DNA from: Casuarina equisetifolia
Lineage: Eukaryota; Streptophyta; Magnoliopsida; Fagales; Casuarinaceae
Assembly: GCA_028551475.1 (NCBI GenBank)
Contig: CM052360.1
Span: forward strand, 20,122,682 to 20,186,681
DNA: 64,000 nucleotides
Reading direction: 5' to 3'
Under the pieces are notes generated by a model. The model was not told where the DNA came from, made no database searches, and saw only the letters and a list, made by a program, of their open reading frames with translations. A program made the translations under genes and the position numbers. Positions 33,423-46,840 of this stretch are shown in pieces; position 1 is the stretch's first letter; each line of letters opens with the position of its first letter.

Positions 33423-35879
33423 ATAGATGAAAGCATACTGAACCGAATAACGAGATAGGGAGAGTATTATGAAACAGATCAACAGAGACGACGAACGCTG
33501 ATCTGACCAACATTCTGGTGTCGTTGTCGTTGTCTTTGTTTTAAATTTCGTTGTCCTCTAATTTTTCTTATGTTCACTTTTGCGCACCCCAATTCATTGT
33601 GATCTTTTCTCTCTTCTGGATTCCATAGTGTTCCTCATTGTTTTTGTTTCAATACCTGCTCCACTTTCATCATAATTTGAATGCATGTTTTCTATCACTT
33701 CATCAGGTTCAGATACATCGCATGTCTACTAGCTGATGTTGTCCAATTACGATATTGAAATCAACATCATTTTACTATTTCCGCTTGGTCATCGTTCACA
33801 GTTTATAGTGACAAAAAATTTGTTGATTCGAAGCCAATTGAAAAGTTTGGAAAATCATGTTTGGCTAGAGTAGATCTCGAAAAGGTAATTACCTTAATGT
33901 TATGTGCTTGGAATCGCAGACAAGGATGCAGATATCTGAAAAGTATAATGTTTTGGCACATAATGTTTGTTGGGGTTCTAGTATATTTCTTTGGTTATTT
34001 TTCGAAGGTGAAGATATCTGAAAAGTACACTATTTGGATGTTCCAAAATTTGTATACTTTGCTTATTTCATTGTATTACTCTTATTCTTTATCACATTCC
34101 CTATGCAAAAACTACGTATGAAAGTTCTTATTTTGGTATTAAAAAAAATTAAAGACTTCTAAACGAATTTTGTAAGATACATGTCTTCAAGGAATTGTGC
34201 TTTTAGTAAGGAAGTTAAGGTCCGTGGACCTATATAGTCCACATAGTATCTCTTTTGACTGGGGACTCAAAAACATAAAAAATAAAAAATAAAAAAAGTT
34301 TTTAATATCCTCGGAAAAAAATTTGGTGAATTAAAGAGCTGATAGTATTATTTGCCATTATGATATTCAACATCCTAAATTACTTTCTATAAACTGTCTG
34401 TTGAAGCATAAAATTGGATTGAGATTGCCCTTATTTGGTTATTTTTACTTATATTGTTATTCATGGTTTCATCATGTTCTCCACCTAAGATATTTGAAGT
34501 ATGTTCAGGCTGAGGATGACATCTAGCAAGCTTGTGCAGAGCATAATATGCTGTTTTTGTTGCTATTTGCAGATCTGTGCGAGAGGTTCCAAACTGAAGA
34601 AGACGATGGTTGAAAATGATGCCGTTCTGTCACTTTTCCGGTTGCCAACTGAAGAAAATATTAAATAAGCTTCGCAGACTTCAAAGTTGGTGTTTTCAAG
34701 TTTTTAAGTTTGTTATTGTTGTTTTCATTTGGTGGTTTGTGATCATATTGGAGGAATGAGTGTTTTGATTTCCCGATGATGTTAATCATTACTTGTAATG
34801 ATTCATTGTCATTCCAAATAATATTGGTGTGTTTATGTACGAATTTGGATTGCCACTCCCATAACTTATATAATGATGGTAAAAGTGTGTTTAAACAGGA
34901 AACCCATAGTTGCCTGGCAAAAGGGGTTGCTACAGTTGCCAGGCTCACAGGCATCATAGTTTTGGTGATAGAATGGATGAATATTAATGCGTTCAGAATG
35001 CATGTGTTTCGTTGCTTATGCATCAGGAATTAATATTAGCACGTTATTAAAAGAACAGTTCTCTTTGTCAGATAGGGTAGAAAAGAACGTCAGATGCTTG
35101 TGTATCAACTCCATAGCACAACATTCTAGGATATTTCTGACAGAAAATTCTAGCAAAACTACATTACATGCCAAGAAAATTATAAACTTTTGGGAACATA
35201 GCATCTCCAAGCAAATGATTAATAACGAACGTCAATGGCGGTAAATCATCTCATAATAAATAGATAGAAAGACCTGTTTAGCAATAAATAACTTGAAATA
35301 ATGTAATGTAACGAGAACTTTTTTGAATTGAAAATACCAATGTGAAGAGCAAGACAAAATATTATAATGCTCTAAGTTTATTGAGCAAGCTCAATTTGTA
35401 GTGATGAGGACATGTATCTCATAATAAATAACTAGAAAGATGCTTTTGCTGATTGTGCAATAAATAACAAGAAGTATTGTGTTCACCTACTTGGTCGGTC
35501 ATGCGGATCTACCATAAGATCCTTAACCAAAGGGTAGGCATTGAAGACAACCCATCCCCTAACATCCCTCCTTTTTACAATTAAAAAAAATTAGTTATCA
35601 ATATACCAATAGTTTAGTAATTAATTAACCAAAAGTGAGGAAACAATTTAGTAAATACAGATTTATAGAGAAGCAATAGCTTATTACCTTAAGAAACTAG
35701 AGTCAAACGGGGACTACACATGACACAAGTAAAAGGTAATTTCAGTCAAATCTGTATTTAGATATCATAAATGTGAATTCACGGGGGTAGATGCACCTAA
35801 ACCAATCAATTTGTACGCAATTAGTCATTTACGAAGTGTTTTTTTTTTTCACCGAGTGATATAGCGTCCTTCGCAGGCA

Positions 35880-38340
35880 TTCGTTCAACAAAACCAGCCG
35901 ACATGGTACCCGACAATTTTTCGGGCAAAAACTACTTAAGAAAGACCGGAAGGAAGCAACCTAGCACTCAACTAGCAGTTTTGCCGTTTTGGTGCAAGTT
36001 GACCTCAACAGTCCACGCAGCCCACGTTGCCGGTCTTAGCACAACATAAATGTTTAGTAAGACAGACTTCATGCAAATCATCAACACTTGACGTAAATGG
36101 CGGAAAATTATTGTCCTCATCTGAGACAACTATTGTTGTCTAAAAAAAAAAAAAGAAAGAAGAGAGAGAGAGAGTTTGCGTACAATCTTGCATAGATCGC
36201 CAAGATTAAGGTATAATTTTCCTCGTTCACCAACCGGCGGGGCCCATTTCTCTGTCCTTCCTGTTGTCGTTCCATATATAATATGTTTATTCGAGTATGC
36301 ATGACCACTGGGCCTACCTTAATTTTGTAATGATTTTCTTTTATCAAAGTTTTGCTGGTTTGGAAAATGAGAGAAAACTAACCTACTACATTGTTACATT
36401 TACTTGCGATCTCATTACCAAGTACCAAGAAGCAGAATTAACGATCCTAGAAATAGTGAAGGATGCAGAATTTCGGATGAAGAATTACCAAAACACGAAC
36501 CCCAAAATAAAATATAACTTAGTGTTAAAGACCAACCAGCAAAGCCAGTGCTACGACAAGAGATTTCGACTTTTTGAGACGTGCACCATTCCAATAGTTC
36601 CAATTTTGAGGAAGCAAAATGGTAAAGAGAGGGCCTCTGTATGGTTTCCCTGTATTTCATGAGTTGATTTCTCTGTACTGCCTCATGAAAAGCCAAAGTG
36701 GAAACTTGATGGCCCCACCAGTGTACATCGTGACAGTTTTTCATGACAGGGCCAAGCTGATTTTCACAGCCATGGCAAGCCTATTTTCTGAGATAGGGCC
36801 GAGGCCAAGCTAAGTTTCAGGGCCGACGCTGAGTCAATTTCCAGGGAGAAGTCTATGGCCGAAAAAATAACTTTGGCCCCAGAAGCGTACGTACATAATA
36901 ACGGGTTTTCCTGCGCCCAACGATGAATTGGTTCGAAAACATAAGACGAGCACTGATGGTGCCACCCATGCCCCTCGCTCTGGGGAATAACGAGTGTATG
37001 AGACAAATCTAAACAGCTGAAAGCAAACTGAATCAAACAGATCCACTCCATTAGTTTCTGTTTGCTTGTGAAGCATATGCTTGAGTATGGCTTTTGTCGA
37101 GCCACTTCTTACTTCCAAGTCCATTCACACATGTGAACATTCTTTAGTTTCTATCCTGGAATGACGAATGCTGATCACTTTTTGGTGTGATGGTTGTTGT
37201 CTGTGTGTTATATTTCATTGTAATTTTTAATGTTCACTTTTTTATACTTCCAATTCTTATCATGTTTTTTCTTCTTCTTTTTGATTGATAGTGTTCTTCT
37301 TTTCCTTTTGTTTGTTCAGTTGCCTTTTTCATTTTAATCATAAATTGAATACATGTTATTTCACGCTTTATCTAAGTTAGGTACATTGCACGTATGCTAA
37401 CTGATATTGCAGACACTGGAATCTACATCAACTCACTGTCTTTGCTTCATCAACATCCACAGTTATATAAATGATAAATTTAGTGATGCCATGTCAGACA
37501 AGGAGTTCACAGAATCATGTTTGGCTAGAGTAGATCTTAATTACTTCATTGTTATGAACTTCTAGTCAAAGACAAAGATGCAGGAACTTAAACCTTCTTG
37601 CGTTCTAGAATGATGTTTTTAGTTGTCTTTGTGAAGCTGGTGGTACTTGCAAAGTGCACTTTTTAATGTTCCAAGAATTATATGTTTTGCATATTTCATA
37701 ATAGTACTCTTAATTGTTTATCATACTCCCCGTGTCATTACTACATATGCGAGAATGAAAGAGGAAAAGAAAAGAAAGCTTCTGTAGTTCAATAAAACGT
37801 TGGACGAATACATGACTCGTGTCTGTTTGTATAGATGCTCAAACAGTCCATTTACCAGCTAAAGTAGCTAAATTACAACTGAATGGCAGGTTAGGCTAGC
37901 ATATGACGGCTGCTTGGCAGTCTTGCTGCTGCTGGATCCTTCGTCTTGTAAGTTTCTGTCAAGAATATGAAGGTTCTTATTTTGGAGTAGAAAAATTGAG
38001 AACTTCTAAATGCATTCTATACGACACTTTTTTAGAATATAGCGCCAAGGGTGCAAAGTATCTCATCCTCGACAAATTGCATCCTTCGTAAGGTTTTCGA
38101 TAAATTCAAAATCAATAGTGTCATTAGTCATTACGATACTAAGACTCTTAATTACTTCTTTAAACCATTATTGAAGCTTGAAAATAGATTGAGAATTCCT
38201 TTATGTGGTTATTGTGCTTATAATGTTGTTTCATGGGTTTATTATGTTCTATTTATGTGAGCTGTCTTTTCCGTGCTTAAGCCAAGGATGACATCTAGCA
38301 ATTTTTGTGGAAAACAAAATATGACTAATGTTCTTTAGAA
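35880..38340. repeat. Local duplication, second copy
   Basis: Partner of 31680-34650, beginning near the promoter-like repeat at 35930-36130 and ending near the ATGACATCTAGCAA anchor at 38290. No supported gene. A CT microsatellite with a T-run lies at 38376-38404. Confidence 0.7.
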
Positions 38341-38399
38341 GATATAATTGGAGAAGGTTCTCAAGATAACACAAGTGTCTCTCTCTCTCTCTTTTTTTT

Positions 38400-38917
38400 T
38401 TTTTTCCTTTTTGTACAAACATCTAAACTCACACACCAAAGTGTTGAACCTATAATATTTTAATTTGAGTCAACATATGCTTCCAACTAAACCAAACACT
38501 AGTTGACTAAGATAATGCAACTCATATGAATAATTTTACCTCAAGCAAATACCTTCAATTGGTAAGCATATTTGCATCTCAATATAATTATTTCTAATTG
38601 AGACCTTTTGGAAGGAGCCGCTAAATCAAATTCTCATTTAGATGAAGGAAGTATGAGTGCTTTATGCATAATTGAGACCCAAATGGGGGATGGTTTAGTT
38701 ATATTCTTACTAAGGTAATCTTAACTTATCTGCCAATCTATTTAATGCTGGAATCAAACTTGCTATTAACGTGGGTATTTCTGAGTCCAGAATAGGATCC
38801 GCAGCTCCAATTAAAGCTATGAAACAAGTAGTTGGCTAATTAAAATTGGAATTGGCACAATTTACAGAATTAAAAACCTTTGCACAATTCGCTTCTGAAC
38901 TTGATAAAGCTACTATG
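38400..38917. other. Unassigned stretch before copy B
   Basis: About 0.5 kb with no recognised element. Copy B begins at about 38918 with the same text as window position 1. Confidence 0.3.
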
Positions 38918-41900
38918 AATATTGAAGTGCTTACATACACATTCGGAGTACCACTCTTATAACTTATATAGTAATGGTAAATGTCCTTTTAGACCGGAAA
39001 CCAATCGTTACCTGCCCAAAACGGGACGCTGCAGTTGCCTGGCTCGCGTCCAAAAATCTAAAGCACTCTACTAGACATTGGAACGTAAAAACTAGTCATA
39101 TTCATGCATCTGGAATGAATGATTGCTCTGTTGTTTGTTGTTAAGAAGTAATGTGGTTTGGAGCTAACACGTGGGTCAAGCTGAAGAGCTAGAGTCGTTT
39201 CTAAGTAATAAGGTCTATGTGTTTTTTGTAGGGGATTCTATCACAGGTGGCATTAGTCACCTCTGAACCGTATTTCTCAGAAGAAGATGACTGGATAGAG
39301 CTGCTGTTTTCGGGTCATGATAAAGGCGCAGAGTATGGGAGATAGCTTGTATATTTTGTGTGCAGAATATGCGTGCTCTGTAAGTTAAGTAATAATTAGT
39401 TTTCTTCAGGATTTAAGGACTCTTATGCAAGGTACTGCTTTTTTTTTTGTTTCCAAGGCTTCATTTTCCTCAGAAGTGTGGCCCGTAATATCTTGTATCT
39501 GAAATTCTAAGCTTGTATGCCGACATGATCTTCCAAAAAAGTGGCTGAACTGCTGCACGGATCAAGGTATTACTTAGCCGCCACTTTACTTTAGGAGAAA
39601 AAATATTAAGAAAGTCCACAATGCAGCCGTCAAATGAAAGCCCTGGCTTTTTTTGGTGGAAGCTGATCTCAACAACCCCCGAAGCCAAAGTGATGGGACT
39701 TTTTACAGCATAATCTTTTTGTAGGATCCGTACCCCATGCAACATCATCAACGGCTGACGTCAAAAGCGGCAAATTGCCTTCGTCATCAGGGATGTGGAT
39801 TCGTAAAGCCGCGTTTGGCCTTTTTTGCATGGGGAGAAAAAGGAGATAAGAGTGCGGGCGCCTGGGATGCAGTCCTTTTATCAAAAATATATTTCTTTTT
39901 CCATTTTATTATGGCATGCATGGCTGGAGGCATTATCATGCAAACTCTAGAGAACAAAGGAGATAACAAGGCTAATGTTAATCCAAGAACGTTGTGGGAA
40001 AAGTAAGAAGATTTTTTATCTTCATCCTGTCGTCTTGAGACAGAAGAAAGAATTATTTTAAAAAATAATGGATAATACTCTATAAATCATTATTTTGTTT
40101 GCACCTTACTACTTTTAGGTTGGTGTATGTAACACGTCTCCTTCATAGGAGTTTTGCTACACTATTGCATTTACCAGCTATCTAAGCTTACTTTCAAGAT
40201 CAAATTAGTGGACTAAACAATTTTATGAACAGTTCAATGATGCAAAATTTAGACGAAGGATGACCAAAACCAAAATCCAATTTGGCACAAAATAAAGAAC
40301 CGTTCAACAAAAGTACATCAAGAAGAAGAAATTTTAACTCTTTGACGGGGAAATAGACACATAATTAAACTTTTGGTGAAACAAGAAGAAAATAGAGAAA
40401 AACCGCAGCCTCACATATTGAAAGTTATTGAGTTTCGCACTACCAAAAGACATGGGCAGATCAGCAGCGAGGCAAAGATATTCCAGCATACCAGGAAGTG
40501 AAATACCATCCAATAATGCAGATTTATGGAATTATAGAAATGGAATCCTATTCCTTGTCAGAGGCACACACTGAGGCCCAACAGGACGGCAGAAGGTGTG
40601 CATGGCCTGCGGTAATACACTATTCGGCACCCTCTTCGCATTTCAATGGTGCATTTGAACTTGCTAAGGTTTCATATTTATTGTTCCAGCTCATTTGTCA
40701 AGCATATTTAATGATTTTTTTTGGCAAGTTGATTTCATCCAGTTGAATGTGATAAAACTGGACTTTTGGCAAGCCTGTTTCTCTTGGTTTGTTGAGTTTA
40801 TTTACATGAGGTTTTCCTCTTTGTCCCGTCTCCTATTTGTTTGTTGATTTTATGTTGTTCTCTTCACGTGTTGTTATAGGATAAGAGGATCCATTATGAG
40901 GAATTTTTGCAACGTTGCACTGCGGCAATAAGGAGAAAACTAAAGAAAGGCTAAAGGAACAATTGGTTCAGAACCTATTAGAACCTTTGTGCTTGAACGT
41001 TTAATAAGTGAAGATATTATGATGCTGTGTGGCTAAAGAGAATATTAATAAGCACTATACAGTTCACAGTTGCAGTTTTTTTTTTCTTTTTTTCTTTTTT
41101 AAATTTTTTGACCTAATAAAATATTTAAAAAGTTTTATAATTTTCAAAGTATAGCTTTTCAAGTTGAAACTGAAGAAAATATTCATAATTTCTATTGAGT
41201 TGAGAATTACAGCTTTTCAAACTAAGTTTGTTTATTGTTTTTGGTTGGTGATTTCTAAATATATTTGAAAAATAATGGTTTGGATCTCCTAATAGTACCT
41301 CTTTAATCTTGGCCTTGCATTGAATCAAAGTATGTAAAATAACAATGTCTTGCGAATATGTTGTGGAGTGAATTGAAAGGCTCGTTTAGAGAAACTCTAC
41401 AAAATGTAATGGAAAAGATAGACCAATCACAAACATGATATCGTTCGAAGCAATTTTTACACCTTCCACAAACCAAAAGGTATGTAGTGAAGAAAATTGT
41501 GTCCCTTTGGAATGCTGCAAAAGAAATGTTGATATCAATAGCATTGAATCATTATCATTTCCACTAATATCGAAGTGCTTACACTTCCACAATTTTGGAG
41601 TACCACTTCCATAACTTGCACAGTGCTTGCAATATCTAACTAGCACTGTTTAGGATCATAATTTTTATATTACTGCTAGACTAATGCACTTGAAGGAGGT
41701 AGTGGTGACCCAAAAGACTATTGTCCAGTGCTCCACCAATGCTAAACTCATTGAGTCTTTGGTACTAGATTTTGATTATGATAAGTCATTGTCATATTTC
41801 ACAAGTGGTAATTGTGACTCTAATATGAATTATTCTCCAACATCTTGCATTAGATGAGGAAGTAAGATATGGAGTTGAATGTATTTAATCATTTCTTAAG

Positions 41901-41946
41901 GATTTTTTTTTTCTCTCTCTCTTTTTTATTAAGGGCATGTAATGTT
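38918..41946. repeat. Segmental duplication copy B, first block
   Basis: Partner of 1-3166. It holds the uninterrupted empty site for the LINE at 2027 (near 40930) and its own promoter-like repeat at 39605-39845. It is broken at 41946 by a LINE poly-T end, at the exact point where copy A continues past AGGGCATGTAATGTT. Confidence 0.9.
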
Positions 41947-42005
41947 TTTTTTTTGGTGAAAATGTAAGTGTACATTAATAAAAATTAGTATACAAAAGCA
42001 TAGGG
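41946..42005 (-). mobile_element. Very short LINE tail
   Basis: A T-run followed by the reverse complement of the common LINE 3' end (GTGTACATTAATAAAAATTA, then CAAAAGCATAGGG). It interrupts the duplicated block, since copy A reads through at 3166. Confidence 0.7.
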
Positions 42006-42162
42006 ACATAGATGGTTGCTTTCAAGTGAGAGGAAGAAAGTGAGAGAGAGAGAGAGAGAGAGAGCTAGGCAGCACTAACAAGCATGTTTCTAAGCAGCAT
42101 TATCTTAAAGTTACTCACAGGTAACTCAACAAGTGCATCTTTCTAAGCAGCATTATCTTAAA

Positions 42163-42222
42163 AAATTACAAGATTGTTTAATTACATCATCATTATTTAA
42201 ACTCAAATACTACATTTAGCAA
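42163..42222 (-). mobile_element. LINE family 2 fragment, left part
   Basis: The reverse complement of 42163-42222 matches the 3' end of the plus-strand LINE at 50887-51470 (TGAGTTTA, then ATGATGAT, then AACAATCTTGTAA). The element continues at 46841 after an inserted LINE. Left of it, a 23-bp text (TTTCTAAGCAGCATTATCTT core) is repeated twice, about 55 bp apart. Confidence 0.75.
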
Positions 42223-42318
42223 GCAGAAATTGTTAGTATTGTTGACAAAGTTTAAGAGAATATTTCTATAGTTGCAACAAATAGCTAAAAAACTAATGCA
42301 GTTATTGGTGGAGATGGG

Positions 42319-43395
42319 GTGTCTTGGAAACATATTGCAATGGGTAATATTCTAAAAATAGCTAAATTAGATTATCATACTCTTTCTATGAAGGGAAACA
42401 AACTTGTTGTAAAGCTTCCACCAGAGGCTATTGATGAAGTTAAAAGTCACTTTGAAAATTGTCTTGTGGGATATTTCTTAATGGACAATATCTCTTATTA
42501 TTTAGTGAAAGGACTTGGGGAAAAATTATGGGGAAAAGAAAACATATTTGACATTTTAGCAACTGAAGATGGTTTCTTTCTCTTTCGCTTCTCAAATATT
42601 AAGAAAATGGAAGAGGTTATGGAAGTAGGAGTATGGGATGTTGTAGGTCGACCACTTTTCCTTCAAAAATGGCATCCTTTCATTAGATTGGAAAAAGCAA
42701 AAATTTTTACAGTTCCTATTTGGGTTCGATTATATAATGTCCCTCATGTGCTATGGACCAATACAGGAATGAGTTATGTAAGTAGTGTGTTGGGAAAACT
42801 GCTATACATGGATAAAGCAACAGAACAAAAGCTTTGATTATCATATGCAAAAGTGTGTATCTTGATGGATATTAATAGTGATTTCCCTAAAAAATTTGAA
42901 ATAGACATGGGTAAAGATGAACCATATGAAGTACAAGTTGATTATTGTTGGGTTCCTATGAAATGTAAAGTATGCAATTGCTTTGGACATAAAGAATGTA
43001 ATCCAAAAAGAAAAGAAGTTTGGGTTTCTAAAAGGAATGTGAATCCACTAGGTCAAGCTACCCAGAATGAAACTCAAGATATGAGGCCCAATACAAAGGT
43101 TCTTGGAAAGAATACCCAAACCATTCAAAATGACTCTCAAGATGTAAGGTTAACTACTATTATAAAGGACATCGAAACATGTTTTGTTGTTCAACCAAAA
43201 GAAATAGTAGGTATTTCTAACTCTTCTCTAGGTACTACAAAGTCAAATTATTCTGGAAAGAAAAAAGGAAAGGAGCAAAAAGTCATATATGAAAATAAGT
43301 TTGTGATACTAGCGAAGGAAACACCTTCCACCATCATAGGTCTTATTGGAGATTTTGGATTAATGGGGGATGAGAATCCACCTCCCAATAAATGA
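42319..43395 (+). pseudogene. LINE ORF1 with in-frame stop
   Basis: RNA-binding ORF1 protein. The first part (42319-42837) is a DUF4283-like domain: VKLPPEAIDEVKSHFENCLV and PLFLQKWHPFIRLEKAKIF. A TGA at 42835-42837 interrupts it; the same frame continues from 42838 (LSYAKVCILMDI) with a zinc knuckle CKVCNCFGHKEC, whose last spacing is shorter than the usual CX2CX4HX4C. The stop is probably a C-to-T change in an Arg codon. Confidence 0.9.
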
Positions 43396-44196
43396 AAGTA
43401 CTTTAATGGGGAAGTAGCAAAATTTGTTCTATCTCATTCCCCCTATATTATTATTTTGATTGAACATAGAGTTAAAGAAGAAAATACAGATGCACTCTTG
43501 AAGTTTGGATTTTCGGATTGGAAATATATTCATAACTACAATTCTAGTAGTCTTGGTAGAATTTGGGTTCTTTGGAAAGCCTCAAAATTACAATTTACAG
43601 TTAAAGGTTCCTCATTTCAAGTTATCCACTGCTTCATTGAAAAGCCAGGTATACACCCTTACTTGTTGTCTGCCATATATGCAAGTAACTTAGAAGTTAA
43701 ATGTAGAAAGTTATGGGCTGACCTTACAAGTTTTGATACTCTGAATGTAAACAATATTCCTTGGTTACTCATGGGAGATTTCAATGAAATACGAAATATC
43801 AATGAGCGAATTGGCCCAAATGTTAGATGGACACAAGGAATGGAGAATTTAAATGAAATGGTTGAGAATATAACATTGATTGAACCTCTATTCTATAGTC
43901 CTTTATTCACATGGACAAACAAAGGCTTAAGAACTACTCTTCGAGCTAGCAAAATTGATAAGATTTTTACTAATGCAGAATGGGTGCTTCATTTTGATAG
44001 ATTCACAATTGAATTTTTACTTCCTGGTATATCAGATTACTCTCCATGTTTAGTACAATTTGGAAATGACACAATCAAGAAGAAATCTCCATTCAGATTC
44101 TTTAATTTTTGGACTGATTACTCAGATTTTTTGGATACAGTAAGTTCAGTATGGCAACAAGAAATAAATGGCTCAAAAATGTTTCAAGTTGTGTAA
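43392..44196 (+). pseudogene. LINE ORF2 endonuclease domain, damaged
   Basis: The ORF1 stop overlaps an ATG (ATGA at 43392) that begins like a LINE ORF2 (MKVL), followed at once by a stop and loss of the first catalytic block. The AP-endonuclease-like domain continues in the ORF1 frame: LLMGDFNEI near 43768 and, near 44034, SDYSP where the family normally has SDHSP, so the catalytic His is changed to Tyr. It ends at TAA (44194-44196), in frame with the reverse transcriptase part. Confidence 0.88.
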
Positions 44197-46500
44197 AAAT
44201 TAAAAGCTTTAAAGCCTTCTCTCAAGAAACTCAATGCCACCCATTTTGGAGATTTGCACCAAAAGGTGAAGGATGCAAGAGAAAATTTAAAGCAAATTCA
44301 TAGCAGATTAGAGATTAATCCTTATTGTCAATATACACGTTCTGAGGAGAAATCACAACTTGAGCAACTCCTTGCTATGAGTAAACATGAAGAAATCCTT
44401 CTCAAACAAAAATCAAGGAACTTATGGTTAAAAGAAGGGGATAACAATAGTAAGATTTTCTTTGCATCATTGATGCGGAGGAGAGCTCAAAACAAAATCA
44501 ATAAACTAGTACTAGAGGATGGGTCTATTATTACAAACGAGCATGAATTGAGATTTGCTATTATTTCCTATTATCAGTCAATTCTTGGCAACTCTAGAAG
44601 TATTCCTATCAACTCTGAAAGATATGCTTCTCTATTCCAGGAGGACATTAGTGAATTGCTTAATTTGCCAAATTTTGAACGTTCTGATGTTATTAAAGCA
44701 CTTTGGAGCATTCATGATTTTAAAGCTCCTGGGCTTGATGGTTATAATAGTTTGTTTTATAAGAAAGCATGGCCTATTATTGAAAAGGATATAAAAGATG
44801 CTATATTAGAGGTCTTCTCTTCTAGGAACTTACTGAAAGCTATAAATTCAACATTGCTCTCTTCAGTCCCTAAAGTTCTTAATCCAAGTTGCACCAAGGA
44901 TTACCGACCAATAGGATGTTGTAATGCTGTATATAAAATCATTTCTAAGATGCTTGCTGAAAGGATAAGCCTCATTTTACCTTCAATGGTTAGTTATAAT
45001 CAAACAGCTTTCATTAAAGAGCGACATATTTCAGAGAATATTTTGCTTTGTCAAGAACTTTTGCATAACTATCACAAGGGAGACAAAGGTAAACGTGTGG
45101 CCATAAAAATTGATCTTATGAAAGCATATGACATGGTCAAATGGGATCCAGTATTGGGAGTTTTGAAAGCCATTAACACCCCTTGGTACTTGGTTGATCT
45201 TATAAGTGAGTGTATTACTACAACAAGATTTTCAATCAATTTCAATGGAGAACATGCAAGATACTTTAAAGGTACTAATGGATTGCGACAAGGTGATCTC
45301 TTATCTCCATATTTATTTGTATTAGTTATGGAGATACTCAATAGAATTATTATTTCAAAGACCTCTACAGCGGTGTTTAAATTTCATTGGCATTGCAAAT
45401 TGAAAAAAATCACTCATTTATGTTTTGCTGATGATTTATTTCTCTTCTCTCATGGTGATGTGAACTCAGTCCTATGTTTTATAGAAGCTTTAGAGGAATT
45501 TACTGATCTTACAGGCTTAAAGTATAACCTAAGTAAGTGTCAAATTTTCTTTTCTGGGTTATCGGAGCAAGAACAACTTCTTATACTTGATCATATTCCT
45601 TTCCCGAAGGGTTCATTCCTTATTAGATATCTTAGAGTTCCTCTTATCATGAAAAGACTAACTCAAGTTGATTGTAAAAGTCTAATGGATAAAATATTTG
45701 GAAGAATAAAAGGTTGGGGAATGAAACATCTAAGCTATGCAAGAAGATTACAATTGGCAAAATCTATCCTCATTTCTATTTGCACATTTTGGATACAAGT
45801 CTTCCTATTGCCAAAACAAACTATTTATGAGATTGAGAAAAAGATAAGGAAATTCTTATGGGCAGGTAATATAAATATGCATCGTTCTCACAAAGTAACT
45901 TGGCAAACTGTTTGTTCACCGAAGAAGGAAGGAGGATTAGGTTTACTGAACCTCAAAATTTGGAATAAAGTCCTTTTAGGACGTATGCTTTGGAATCTCA
46001 TTAATCTCCCAGAAGGCTCATTATGGAGTAAATGGATTTACAATACAAAGTGTAAAAGAACCTCAGTAATGCAGTTGGACATAAAAGGTACCATGGCTTG
46101 GAGTTGGCGAGGTCTTCTCAAGTTAAGGTCCCACACTTACCTTTGTTCTCTCGAGTCCTACATATTATTGCCAAAAGATTTATAATGATCTTCGGCAAGT
46201 TGGAGAAATGGTGGATTGGTATAATTTAATTTGGACAGGTGGCATTAGCAAACATAATTTTATTGGATGGCTTGTTTGTAGGGACAGACTTTCTACAGCA
46301 ACAGAAATTGTATGATGGCTTCCTTCAGTAAACATATATTGTGATTTTTGTCAATCTCATTTAGAAAATAGAAGTCATCTCTTTTTTGAATGTGCATGAA
46401 CAAGGATGATTTGGAAAAGTATTCTTGCTCAGAATGGAATCCGACGTGACATTGGAGGATGGAATGAAGAACTACAATGGATGATCAAAGCAATAAAAGG
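44197..46500 (+). pseudogene. LINE ORF2 reverse transcriptase and zinc region
   Basis: Open from 44254 to 46185. RT motifs in order: KDYRPIGCCNAVYKIISK, then RVAIKIDLMKAYDMVKWD near 45100, GLRQGDLLSPYLFVLVME, and the catalytic FADD at 45424-45435. The thumb and the conserved WKVTW-like end follow (HKVTWQTVCSPKKEGGLGLL). Past 46185 the zf-RVT Cys/His region (FCQSHLENRSHLFFEC) survives only in broken frames. Confidence 0.92.
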
Positions 46501-46840
46501 AAGGATTTAGCTGCCAAACTTCTCAAGATATCTTTCTTAGCTTGTATTTATTGTGTATGGGCTGAACGAAATAGACGATGTTTTCAGGGGAAAACAATGG
46601 ATATCCCTATTCTTTTAGCAAAAATAAAAAAGATAGTATGAGGGAAAGCTTCTTTGTTTAGAAATATAAAATCTTCTCAATGCAATGTTATTTTGGGTGA
46701 GTTTTGGCAGGCTTACAACTTCCATCTTTTCATAGATATGGTGACTTTTGTGATACTGGGGTATGCCCCTGTGCTTTTGTACTTTAATATGTATTAATAC
46801 AATTTACCTTTCTACCAAAAAAAAATACTACATTTAGCAA

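Larger units (their letters stand above)
31680..34650. repeat. Local duplication, first copy
   Basis: Collinear with 35880-38340 through a series of anchors: the CCAACCGACATGGCCCAT box (31964 against 36230), CATGTTTGGCTAGAGTAGAT (33857 against 37517) and GGATGACATCTAGCAA (34514 against 38287). It starts with a member of the promoter-like repeat family. The content is mainly non-coding with moderate divergence. Confidence 0.75.
42223..46822 (+). mobile_element. Near full-length L1-type LINE
   Basis: 4.6-kb non-LTR retrotransposon with ORF1, endonuclease, reverse transcriptase, zinc-binding C-terminus and a poly-A end. It is flanked by a perfect 18-bp target duplication AAATACTACATTTAGCAA (42205-42222 and 46823-46840). 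It landed inside an older opposite-strand LINE. Several stops and a deletion at the start of ORF2 make it non-autonomous. It is the reference for most of the truncated LINE tails in the window. Confidence 0.95.

Noticed and set aside
33289-33513. Overlapping ORFs on both strands around the GC-rich patch
   Set aside because: Mutually overlapping frames are expected in locally GC-rich DNA; only the longest is kept, at low confidence.
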